A stretch of DNA of 64,000 bases from Cocos nucifera (lineage: Eukaryota > Streptophyta > Magnoliopsida > Arecales > Arecaceae). The notes under the pieces are model-generated. The model searched no databases. It saw only the letters and a program-made list of their open reading frames with translations, and had not been told where the DNA came from. Below are positions 12,035 to 22,294 of the stretch, in pieces. Position numbers and translations under genes: made by a program. Each line of letters opens with the position of its first letter. Within the stretch, counting starts at the first letter, position 1. The stretch covers positions 28,982 to 92,981 of the forward strand of contig QRFJ01005367.1 in assembly GCA_006176705.1 (NCBI GenBank), given 5' to 3'.

Positions 12035-12812
12035 GTAAGTTTGGCACATACGATCGACTGGTTTTTAATTGGAAGCTACCTGACATGAATGCATTCTTGT
12101 ATGAGTTAATGGCATATCCCTTCCATCGGTCTCACTTACCTGGCCAAATCTATTGACCCAATTTTGATTTGAGGTGGTCAATAATCCGAGCTAACCCATG
12201 CCACTAGGTTAGTCATAATGGTTATGACTATGACAAGTCTAGTTTAATGAGACCTGAATCAATTCTCCATAAGAAAACATTAAGTCTGAGGTCTTCCACC
12301 ATTGTAGATGTACGAACCCTTTTCAAGGTTGATTGTCTCGACTGGATACAGTGGCTCAGTTGCACCGGAAAGACGCAACCATGTCTATTAGGCATTGGAT
12401 GCTATAGACAAGGATGAGTTGGGCTCAATATTCTAGATACGGTGAGGTACTTAATTAGGAATTTAGTCTGTGCAAATGGTGGGTCTGACTTAACTAAGGA
12501 GTGGATCAATATTTCAGATATGGTGAGATTCATGAATTAGAGACCAAGTTTGGGTACACCATGATTAGAGAATCATTAAACAAGAGTTGTTCACTCATTG
12601 GCTAACCCATCACCAATAACTGTTAGGTGAGGTGATGAGTCAGTTGGTGAGACCACACCATCCATTAGAAATCGTTAATTATGGAGATTTTTGCATCTTT
12701 ATAGAGGGAGTGTAGGGATCTGAGAAAATAGTGGAAGCTAATTTATTTAAAAATAAACAAATTGGTCAAGTCATAATTACTGTATCTAACTAGAATCTTT
12801 GACTCTCTATAG
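12035..12812 (+). other. Predicted leader intron in A1
   Basis: Donor CTAAG|GTAAGTTT at 12030-12042 matches the plant consensus. A branch-point-like CTAAC lies near 12786-12790, followed by a pyrimidine-rich run and an AG at 12811-12812, just before the gag start position. The same signals flank gag in A3. Splicing is predicted from sequence only. Confidence 0.5.
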
Positions 12813-12816
12813 AAAA

Positions 12817-13640
12817 ATATCTGTGTCCAACCCATTAGCATGTATCCTGGACACACATAGACTGACCGGATCCAATTATAAATATTGGCTTAAAAATTAT
12901 AAAATTATTTTGGATTTCGAGAAGTTAACACATGTATTGGACCAGGACCCTCCCACATTACCAGTCCGTCCATCCGCTGAATAGAGAGCATCTCTGGAAA
13001 AATGGATAGACGTAGATAATAAGACCAGATATTACATGTTGGGCTCGATGTCTGATAAGCTCCAGTGCCAACATGAAGATATCGGGACTGCTCGCCAAAT
13101 GTTGGCTCACCTATAAAAGATGTTTGGTGAACAGAGTCGCACAACCAAGTATCAAGTCATAAAATAACTTTTTAAGGCTAAGATGCATGATGGGCAGTCA
13201 GTCCAAGATCACTATCTGATGATGATCAAGGACTTGAAAGAGCTTGAGAAGCTCGATGTGAAGTTAGACTTGGATCTGCAGAACGATATTATTCTACAAT
13301 CCTTGACTGATGCATATGGGCAATTCATCATGAATTACCACATGCATAAATTTAAAAATTTCTTGGCCGAATTAATGAACATGTTGGTCACCGCTGAGCT
13401 TTCTACGAAAGATTCTAAAGGCTCAGTTCCTGCTATGGAACAGACTTCTTCCAAAAGAAAATCTTCTGGAAAGAAAAAGAAGTCTGCGAAAAAGCAAAAG
13501 GTGGGAGGAAAGAAGAAGAAGGTAGAATCGAAGAAGAAGGCCACTATCAAAGAAAAGTATTTCCACTGCAACAGTGACGACCACTGGAAGTGGAACTGCC
13601 CTACTTACCTGGCCACATTGAAGAACAAGAAGGAAGGTCC
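12817..13640 (+). pseudogene. A1 gag pseudogene
   Basis: Capsid-type Gag of a copia element. The start codon is ATA (12817-12819) where A3 has ATG. The N-terminal region (DTHRLTGSNYKYWL...) is the copia-type Gag domain usual at this position. Premature stops lie at 12982 (TAG for CAG in A3), about 13113 and 13165. The C-terminal third has a lysine-rich tract (about 13453-13545) and a zinc knuckle at about 13558-13600 in which the first cysteine is tyrosine (YFHC...H...C). Gag and pol share one frame, as usual for copia elements. Not functional. Confidence 0.85.
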
Positions 13641-16600
13641 TTTTGGAGGTATGTTCGTTATTGAGTCTAATCTTACGGTTTCTTCTACATCCAGTTGGGT
13701 GCTTGACTCTGGTTCGAGTGCTCATCTGTGCACTTCTATGCCAGGTCTTGACAATAGTAAGAGGCTAAGGGATGGAGACATGATCCTACGCATCAATAAT
13801 GGAGCAAGAGTTGCTGTTGTGGCAGTGGGAACATACCCTCTTTGATTACCATCCCATTTAGACTTAGTTTTGAAAGATTGTTATTATGTGCCTACAGCTA
13901 GCGGGAATTTGATTTCTATTTCATGCTTAGCACTAGAAGGCTATGTGATTACCTTCTTTAAGGACCATTGTAACATTCTTTATGAAAGAAATAAAATTAC
14001 AAATGATTTTCTTATTAATGGTCTTTATCAGCTACATATTGATGTATCTATTCTAACTATCAAGCAAAACGTGAATGCCAAACGACCTAGGGATAGTCCA
14101 AATGATAGATATCTATGGCACCTGAGAATAGGTCATATAGCAGAAGATAGGATCAACAAATTGGAGAAAATGGGCTATTGAGTTTGTTGACTTCTAAGTT
14201 ATATCCAACTTATGAATCTTGTCTTCAAGGCAAAATGACTAAAGTCCCTTTTGTTGGACATGGAAAAAGGGCCACAGATCTCCTTGCCCTAGTACATACT
14301 GATGTGTGCAAACTATTTGATGTGCCGGCTAGAGGCAATTTTGTCTACTTCATTACCTTTACCGATGATCTATCTAGGTATTGATATGTGTATCTTATGA
14401 GACACAAGTCTGAAGCTTTTGAAAAGTTCAAAGAATTCAGACATAAATTAGAAAAACAAACTAAAAAACCCATTAAGATTCTTCGATCAGATCGAGGAGG
14501 TGAATATCTTAGTCGAGAATTCCTAGACTATCCCAAGGAAAATACAATAGTCTCTCAATGGACTCTACTAGGAACACCTCAACTCAATGGAATTTCAGAA
14601 GAGAAAAATCGGACTCTATTGGATATGGTCCGATCCATGATGAGCTTCACAGACCTTCCTAATTTTTTTTGGGGACATTCATTGTTAACTTCAATTTATC
14701 TACTGAATAGGGTTCCCTCTAAGACCGTGCCTACCACACCGTATGAGATATGGTACAGTAAGAAATCAAGTCTGAGTCATCTCAGAATTTGGGATTGTCC
14801 GACTCATGCCAAAAGACAACAAGAGGATAAGTTAGTGCTTAGGTCCTTCAGAGCTTGATTCATAGGATATCCTAAAGAGTCATTAGGATACTATTTCTAC
14901 ATTCCAAAAGACCACAAAATGATTGTGAGTCAACATGCCATCTTTCTTGAAAAATAGTTTATTTATGATAACGGCGTTAGAAAGCAGATTAAGCTTGATG
15001 AGAAAGTCTCACAAGTACAATGAGCTAAGGACCAATTGGAACCAAATTAGGCTGAACCAATAAGAACACTACCTCCTCCATCTCGTAGATCGAAAAGAGT
15101 TTCCCATCCTCCTGAAAGATACTTAGGTATTATTTCAAAGAAAGTAGAGGAAATGTTCCTCGTAGGTAATGGTGCTCATTGTAATGATCCCAAAACCTAC
15201 AACGAGGTGATATCAGATATCGACTCTGAGAAATGGCAAGAGGTAATACAGTCAGAAATTGACTCGATGCATCGAACCAAGTCTGGACCTTGGTAGATCC
15301 ACTAGAAGGTATAGTGCCTATTGAGTGTAAATGGATCTTCAAGAGAAAAATTGATGCAGATGAGAATGTGGAGACATTCAAGGCTAGACTAGTGGCAAAA
15401 GGTTATAGTCAACGCGAAGGCATTGACTATCTGGATACCTTTTCTCCAGTGGCTATGTTAAAATTCATCCGCACATTGCTTACCATTGCAGCCTATTTCG
15501 ATTACGAAATATGGCAAATGGATGTGAAAATGGCATTCTTAAATGGATATCTTGAGGAAGATATCTATATGGAACAGCCGCTAGGTTTCACATCCAGTGA
15601 TACTGATCATAAGGTTTGCAAGCTGCAAAGGTCCATATATGGACTTAAGCAAGCATCTCAGAGCTGGAACACTCATTTTAATGATGTGATCAAAAAGTTT
15701 GGTTTCATCAAAAATGAAGAGGAATCGTGTGTCTTCAAAAAGGTCAGTGGGAGCACTGTTGTCTTCCTCGTACTGTACGTGGATGACATCCTCCTTATTG
15801 GAAATGATATTCCCATGTTGACAATGGTCAAAATATGGTTGTTCAAGGAATTCTCCATTAGAAATCTAGGTGAAGCATCCTTTATTCTAGAAATTAAGGT
15901 CCATAGGGATAGACTGAATAGGATGCTAGGACTTTCATAGAAGATGTACATAGAGAAAATACTAAAGAGGTTTAGTATGGAAAACTCTAAGAGGGGATTA
16001 ATACCCTTCAGACATGGTATTCATCACTCCAAGAAGATGTGCCCTAGCACACCTGAGAAAATAGAATGCATGAGCAAGATCCCTTATGCTTCTGCAGTAG
16101 GGAGTCTCATATATGCCATGCTATGTACACGACCTGATATAGCCCATGCTGTCAGTGTTACAAGCATATATCAGTCAAATCCAGGTCAAGAACACTGGAC
16201 TTCTGTGAAATGTATCCTTAAGTACTTGAGAAGAATTAAGGATATGATATTGGTCTTTGGTAATGGAGAACTCTAAGTCCCGGGATACACAGACTCAGAT
16301 TTCATGTCCGATGTAGATGATCGAAAGTCGACATCTGGGAGTCTATTTGCGCGCAATGGTGGTCCTGTCAGCTGGAAGAGAATCAAGCAAACCGTGATAG
16401 CAGATTCCACCATGGAAGCAGAATATATCGCTGCATCAGAGGCTGCGAAGGAAGCATTCTGGTACAAGAAGTTTGCTGTAGAAATTAGAGTAATGCTATC
16501 AGATGCCATTCCTCTATACTGTGATAATAATGGCACCATAGCCCTTGCTAAGGAGCCAAGATCTCACCAAAAATCCAAGCACATTGAGCGGTGATACCAC

Positions 16601-16756
16601 CTCATCTGCGATTACCTCGAGAAGGGTTACGTCGAGGTCAAGAGAGTCGACTCCACAGACAATGGGGCGAACTCGCTTACAAAGCCATTGGGCCAGCAGA
16701 AGGTTGAATCCCACCTTGAGAAGATGGGACTTAGCTTTGTAGCCAATTGGCTTTAG
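13641..16756 (+). pseudogene. A1 pol pseudogene (PR-IN-RT-RNase H)
   Basis: Protease with an intact DSGSSAHLC motif (Asp codon 13705-13707). Then the pre-integrase zinc region (LWHLRIGHI ... YESCLQGK), integrase core with Asp in HTDVC, Asp in TFTDDLSRY and Glu in SEEKNR, RVT_2 reverse transcriptase (about 15290-15940) with YVDD at 15776-15787, and RNase H (STMEAEY near 16405) ending at the TAG 16754-16756 after ANWL. Damage includes TGA at 13843, one lost A near 14170, TGA at 14382 and about 14857, TAG at 14955, a one-base loss near 15270, TAG at 15938, and a TAA near 16275. Domain order PR-IN-RT-RH is diagnostic of Ty1/copia. Confidence 0.9.
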
Positions 16757-16770
16757 GACAAGTGGGAGAT
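16756..16770 (+). other. A1 polypurine tract
   Basis: The purine-rich ggacaagtgggagat lies directly before the 3' LTR start and primes plus-strand DNA in LTR elements. It overlaps the last base of the pol stop codon, so pol runs to the tract. Confidence 0.8.
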
Positions 16771-18093
16771 TGTTTGATATATGTGCCCTAGAAGATAGAA
16801 TTGGCTGACACTTGTAATGCACTTCTAGGGGCAAAATTATAATTTTGACTAAAATTTATAAAATGGGTTATTTTCTATCACATATGTGTATTTAGTGTCT
16901 GTGATACATCCTTTGAGTTAATGGTAATGATAATTCATATTTTCAAGAGTTGAAAATTTAAGACATGAATAATCATTGTTAACTCGTAAAGTGCTTTCGA
17001 CCATAGGATCATCACGAGGATGGTGATTGATCCGAAAGGTTGGTCTACAATCGCTTCTCTTTAGTAGATGAGTCTTGAGTCTATGGTGTGGAGACATCGA
17101 AGTGAGAGTACAGGTAATCGTTAGAGAATGAGGGCACTGAGCGTGACCACCTCGAGTAGTCATTAGGAAGTCTACCTTCTTGTCAATGACTAACTCAATG
17201 CTATAGTGGTGTGTCTGGTTCTTTGACCCAAGGTGCATCGATAGTTCACCTTGAGGGTGTTATAATTTGACTACACCATAACTCGGTCTCCTAGCTATTC
17301 GGAATCCTGAGATGTATGTTGGCAATAGCATGTTCATTGTAGGAACTAGATTGCATCAAGATGGAATCTATCTACCTCGGTGGTAGAGGAGCAGTCCTAT
17401 GATGATCATGAGAATCAAGTCCAGATGCCCATGGCCATGGCAGAGTGAAATGATAGAAAGAGTTTCTATTTAGCTTTTCACATCGGACCTGAATCGAATG
17501 ATTACATCATATGATAGAGACTAGGGTTTGACGAGTTCACCTTAACCCTAATCTGATCGAGGCTCAAGATAGAAGAACCAATTACACATGTAGCTGTACC
17601 AAGAGGTTCACATTCAGCTCTGATGGGTTGCCACCATATACTGCTAGGTGTCACTGATGGATTTTGGGAGCAATTAGAATGATTTAGATGATCGATCATT
17701 CTAGCTATTCGAATCAAAAGAGTTCTGATCCATCGAAAGGAGTTTCGATGATGACGATGATAGAGATCATAACATATCCCATTACCATATAGAACTAAAT
17801 CTAACGGGATCACACAAACAAGGGTTTGAATCTAGTGATCATCAATTGAACTGATCTAGTTTAATTGATCTGAATGAGATTCAATTAGGTTCAAGAAAAT
17901 CGTGCTAGCATTCGATTGAACCTAACGTTCTTCTTTTACTATCATAAATAGTTATCCTGACTGAGCCAAAGGAGTTTGTGCTCGATCAAAGGCCTTCACT
18001 TGGTCTGACTGGATCCTGTCCAGGTTAGAAAAGGATTGTCTTAATTTATAAGATAACACCTACCATTTTTGATCACCTGCCATTTTTCATCCT

Positions 18094-18165
18094 TTGACTT
18101 TGGTCAAAAGTTGACCTTTGACTTGTCAAATGTTGACCATTGACACTTTGACTTATGTCCACGTG
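18094..18165 (+). promoter_or_regulatory. Eight-unit W-box array plus G-box (A1 3' LTR)
   Basis: TTGAC or its complement GTCAA starts at 18094, 18103, 18111, 18118, 18125, 18133, 18140 and 18148, so the spacing is 7-9 bp throughout. A G-box CACGTG follows at 18160-18165. TTGAC is the WRKY-binding core and CACGTG the bZIP/bHLH core. The same mirrored array is intact in A3 (24980-25038) and A4 (63104-63162). Confidence 0.65.
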
Positions 18166-18184
18166 TCACGCACCTATTGGAGAG

Positions 18185-18296
18185 CTGGTGGGGGCTTGTC
18201 CCCCCTGCCAGAACTTGGCAAGGAGGAGGGCGCACACCACACTTGGTGTGTGCCCAAGCTGGAGGCGCCTAGGAGTTCCTATTGGATAGGGACTCC
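18185..18296 (+). repeat. Three GC-rich hairpins in A1 3' LTR
   Basis: Inverted repeats pair CTGGTGGGGG with CCCCCCTGCCAG, CACACCA with TGGTGTG, and GGAGTTCCTAT with ATAGGGACTCC. They lie between the W-box array and the TATA box. The same three positions fold in A3 and A4, with the central arm read as CACGCC/GGCGTG there. Confidence 0.6.
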
Positions 18297-19036
18297 ATCT
18301 CCTTTTTGGATTCCGATTAGACTTCTCCTAAGAATCAAGTTTGACTGATCTTAGGCACCATCTAAGGAGGAATCCAAGGGACTCTATTTTCACCAATCAG
18401 ATTTTGATCTGATTTCATAAAGGGTTGTGATTGGTTGGGAAGAAGAGGAGTTGGATCACGCATTGTCTATAAATAAGACCCTACGCCCAACTCAATTTGA
18501 AAATTCCCATGTCCTAAGGCTACCTCTCCTCTCCTCCTCCATGCCAAGTCCATCTTCTCCCTCTCCTCTCCATGCCTAAAGAAGTTTGGGATCCAAGTTG
18601 GTGCAATCCAGACGAGAGAAAGGCGATAGAAAGCTAGAAGACTGCGCTGCTGCAAAGGACAACTACTGATCTTCGAAAGGTGTTTTGAAGATCCTCCAAA
18701 TCAGATCTAGATCTGATTTTTGGAGACATGATAGAGAAGAAGAGGATCTCCAGATCCAGTCCGAGTGGATACCAGTAGAGGCCAGGCCCTTGCATGGCTA
18801 GATCCAGAACCTTTCGCTGCTTACAGGATCATCAACGGGTAATAGAATTTTCCTACATTAAGATAAATTAAATTTAATTTAATTTATCTAAATTTATTTT
18901 AATTATTAAAATAATAAAGATCAGATCTAAAATATCCCAGATCTGATCTGGATCAAAGAAAATTTTTTTTGAAATATATCTCTTGATCTGATCAGATCTG
19001 AACGAACCTGGTCCAGAAAATCAGAATTTTCCTTCA

Positions 19037-20222
19037 AGATACAACCTAAGAAGTTCGCATCAACAGATGAGTCCAAGGTGTGCAATCTTTAGAGATCCAT
19101 TTATGGATTGAAGTAGGCATCTCGAAGTTGGAACATCCATTTTGATAAGGTGATAAAAATGTATGACTTCATTAAAAATGGAGAAGAGTCCTGGATTTAT
19201 AAATGGATAAATGGTCCAACAGATGTATTCCTTATCTTGTACATGGACGACATTCTCTTAATCAGGAATGACATCCTTGCACCATAGGGAATAAAAGTCT
19301 GCTTGTCATCACAGCTCTCCATGAAGGACTAGGGTGAAGCATCCTACATCCTAGGGATGAAGATCTATAGGGATAGATCTAAAAGGATGCTTGGGTTATC
19401 CTAGTTCATGTACATAGATACTATGCTGAAGAGGTTCAACATGAAGAATTCCAAAAAGGGCTATCTTCCTATAGGCTATGAAATTTCTCTCTTTAGGAAG
19501 GATTGTTCGACAACTCCTGAACAGAGAGCATATGAGTAGAGTCTCATATGCTTCGACAGTGAGATCTATCATGTATGCCATGACATGTATGAGACAGACA
19601 TGGCAAACTCACTAGGAGTAGTGAGTAGATATCAATCTGACCCTAGAGAAAATCATTAGAAAGTAGTTAAAATCATCCTTAAGTATTTGAGAAATACTAA
19701 GAAGCAATGGTTGGTTTATGGTGAGTCAGATCTGAAACTTATGAGATTTATAGACTCTAGCATTCAATCTGATCATGATGACAATAGAAGCGTATTGGGA
19801 TATATCTTTACTCTAAATGATGAAGCTATCTACTGAAAGAGTTCCAAGCAGAATACTATGGTAGACTCTGTTTGCGATGTAGTGTACATCGTAGCATCAG
19901 ATGTCGTGAAGAAAGTTGTGGTTGAGAAAGTTTAACACCGAGCTTGGAATTGCACCCTCTCTAGATGGTCCGATCATACTCTACTATAATAGCTCTGGTG
20001 CCATAGCTCAAGAGAAGGAACCAAAGGTACACCAGCAGACGAAACACATCTTTTGTCCCTTCCACCTGATATGAAAGTTTGTGGATTGAGGTGATGTCGA
20101 TCTTTAGAAGATCGACAGAAAGGAGAACCTAGCCAACCCCTTCACTAAAACCCTAGAGATAAAGAAGTTCGACAACCATAAGTCGAAGATGGGTATTAGA
20201 TACTGTGCCAAGTAGCTTTAGG
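19037..20222 (+). pseudogene. B1 pol pseudogene, part 2: RT and RNase H
   Basis: This continues the reverse transcriptase cut at 8752. Visible are SIYGLK (about 19100), the catalytic loop LYMDDILLI with YMDD at 19240-19251, GEASYILGMKIYRDR, and a decayed RNase H region from about 19720. Stops include TAG at the LS(Q)-MYI position near 19402, the same codon that is TAG in A1 and A2. It ends just before the 3' LTR. The polypurine tract is degraded (ggataaatgaaaat). Confidence 0.85.
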
Positions 20223-20234
20223 ATAAATGAAAAT

Positions 20235-22294
20235 TATTGAAAAATATGTTCCAAAGCCAATCGTCAGCCTGTTGATTGTTGAGCTATATTATATCTATAA
20301 TTGATTCATTAATAAATAAAATATATTTTTGGTATTTTTTCATCATAAAGTATTCATCTTCTAATGAACTTCATTATTGTGATGAAGTCTTTAGGACTAT
20401 TTAGCTTCAATAATGAGAGGATTTATCGATTAGTCCTTAAATCTATTCACGATCAAATAATAGGTTATTAATTAGGATGACAGTGTCTATCGAGTATAGG
20501 TCGTTGTATGCTATATAGGTCGGTTGTCCTCTTAGCCAAGGAGTGTAGAGACACTGGTATAGCATATAGGTGAGATGTATGGGTACATCATTATTGAGCG
20601 TGATCAACTCCAGAGCATTATGCTGTCGAGAATATCTCTGATGGGATATAGGTATGTGTCCTATATACCTGAGATTACCTCAGTGACTTGCAAGTAACTC
20701 ATTGTGCTTTGGTATCCGACTAACTGATTTTCTAATTTAGTAATGAAAGGCTTTTGAGCACAATCAAGTACTTGCGAAGTCATAGTATAATCAAGATGGA
20801 ATTGACCACTCCAAGAGTTGAAGAAAAATATATCACTGTATTTCAATATAGTAAAACCTTGGTCAGGATAATCCATCAGATGAATTTGATATTTTGAAAT
20901 ACAATATGGACAACCTTATTAGAGTTGACCGTTGATCTCTGGGATGTCCTACGAGCATTTTGGTCAAGGAGATGAATTATATGAAAACTATATCTGCATG
21001 GGTTCTAAGGATGTTGTTCTATACATTCGACCTATCCGATCGTCGTGTACCATTGCTAGATGGTCACTTCGATTAATACAAAAATTTATTCTTGTACTTC
21101 CAACTTAGATTCAGACCTATGAGGTCATACAATTATATTTTATGATCCGATTGGGTGGTTGATCAATGATTAAGAATCATTCTAGGATTAAACAATCAAT
21201 ACGATTGATGATTAACCTAGTGCAAGTGTTGCAGGAGGATTGATTAGCAATTAGAATACTAATTAGCTTAATTTGATTAAGCTAGAGGGCTAAGATTAAG
21301 TCTAATTAAATATAATTTAATTAAATTTGGTTTAGGTTTGATTGGATCAAGTCCAATTGGTTTAATGGATAATCCAATTGCAAGGAAGAACTAGTCCTAG
21401 TTCAACTAGGACTTGGGTTAATCCAATTTTATAATTTGATTAGAAAATTAAATTAAAATTTAATTTAATTTAATTTAATTTAATTAAGTTTTTAATTATT
21501 TTAGAACCTAATCTAATTAGATTGAATTAATTTTGGTTTGATTTAGTTTGAGAAAACATGTTGGACCAAGTCAAAATAAGAATTCTAGTAAGACAAGGAA
21601 TTTCCCTCCTTGCGCCACCATAGTCCCAACGCCCACCCTTCATGCCCCCTTTGATTTTGCTTGAATTCTCCATACCCAAGAGAAGCCAACCATGTCCCAA
21701 AGTCCTCCTCTTTCTTTCTTGCATGGTAAATTAAATGTGGACCAAGTCAAAGTAGGAATTGGTTTTGATTTCAAATTCTATGAGATAGAATTTTAGGAAA
21801 CCAAAACTCATCCTATAGTTTACCGATTCCACCCAGATTTTTTCTAGAATTTTTGTGGCTTTTAGAGAGATTTTTGTATGACAAAACATGATGGTCCATA
21901 GTAGAAAAGGAGGGGCCGCCCAAGAGTTGGGTGCCACTTTTCTTGCCCAATTTGAACATTCCTTGTTTAGGTATTTGACCTAGATAAGGACTCCTCTATA
22001 TCCCTATATATAGGATGAATTTTGAGCTAATTTTTGGATATATTCTAGATCATTGAAAGACCTTTGGGGTGCATAAAGAATTAGGGAGAAAGAGTATTAG
22101 AGCATGGAGATTTCATAGACACCAATCTAGGTGTCTAGGTGAGAGAACAAAGAAGAAGAGGAAGGGTTCTTCTTCTAGGATTTTTTCTTTGATCTCTTCC
22201 TCCTTCTTTAGAGATTTTTGAAAGATGTCTCAGGTTTAAAATCTCTTTTTCTTATTTTTGAAAATTGAAGAGTCCATGATTTGAAGAAGGTGGT
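20235..22294 (+). repeat. B1 3' LTR, first part
   Basis: Begins TATTGAAAAATA, so the terminal TG has mutated to TA. It aligns with 3314 onward through the TATA-like region (22004) and is broken at 22294 by A2. It resumes at 43101. The left target duplication of A2 is ggtgg (22290-22294). Confidence 0.85.

Larger units (their letters stand above)
8753..19036 (+). mobile_element. A1: family-A Ty1/copia element inserted in B1 RT
   Basis: Complete structure of 10.3 kb: LTR 8753-10962, PBS, 1.8-kb leader, gag-pol, polypurine tract, LTR 16771-19036. The LTRs begin TGTTAG (3' copy TGTTTG) and end CTTCA. Insertion is shown by B1's reverse transcriptase frame stopping at 8752 and continuing at 19037. 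The target duplication is eroded: gtata at 8747-8751 against agata at 19037-19041. Coding regions carry stops and frameshifts and the gag ATG is ATA, so it is non-autonomous. Confidence 0.92.
16771..19036 (+). repeat. A1 3' LTR
   Basis: 2266 bp, TGTTTG...CTTCA. It retains three GC-rich hairpins (18185-18210, 18231-18250, 18272-18296), two of which are missing from the 5' LTR. The TATA box is at 18468-18475. Many point differences from the 5' copy show an insertion of some age. Confidence 0.9.

Noticed and set aside
12799..12816. Upstream gag start at a TTG codon (reading MTLYRK)
   Set aside because: A3 shows an ATG at the SASN position, and the upstream codons overlap the acceptor-like site. 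TTG starts are not expected here.
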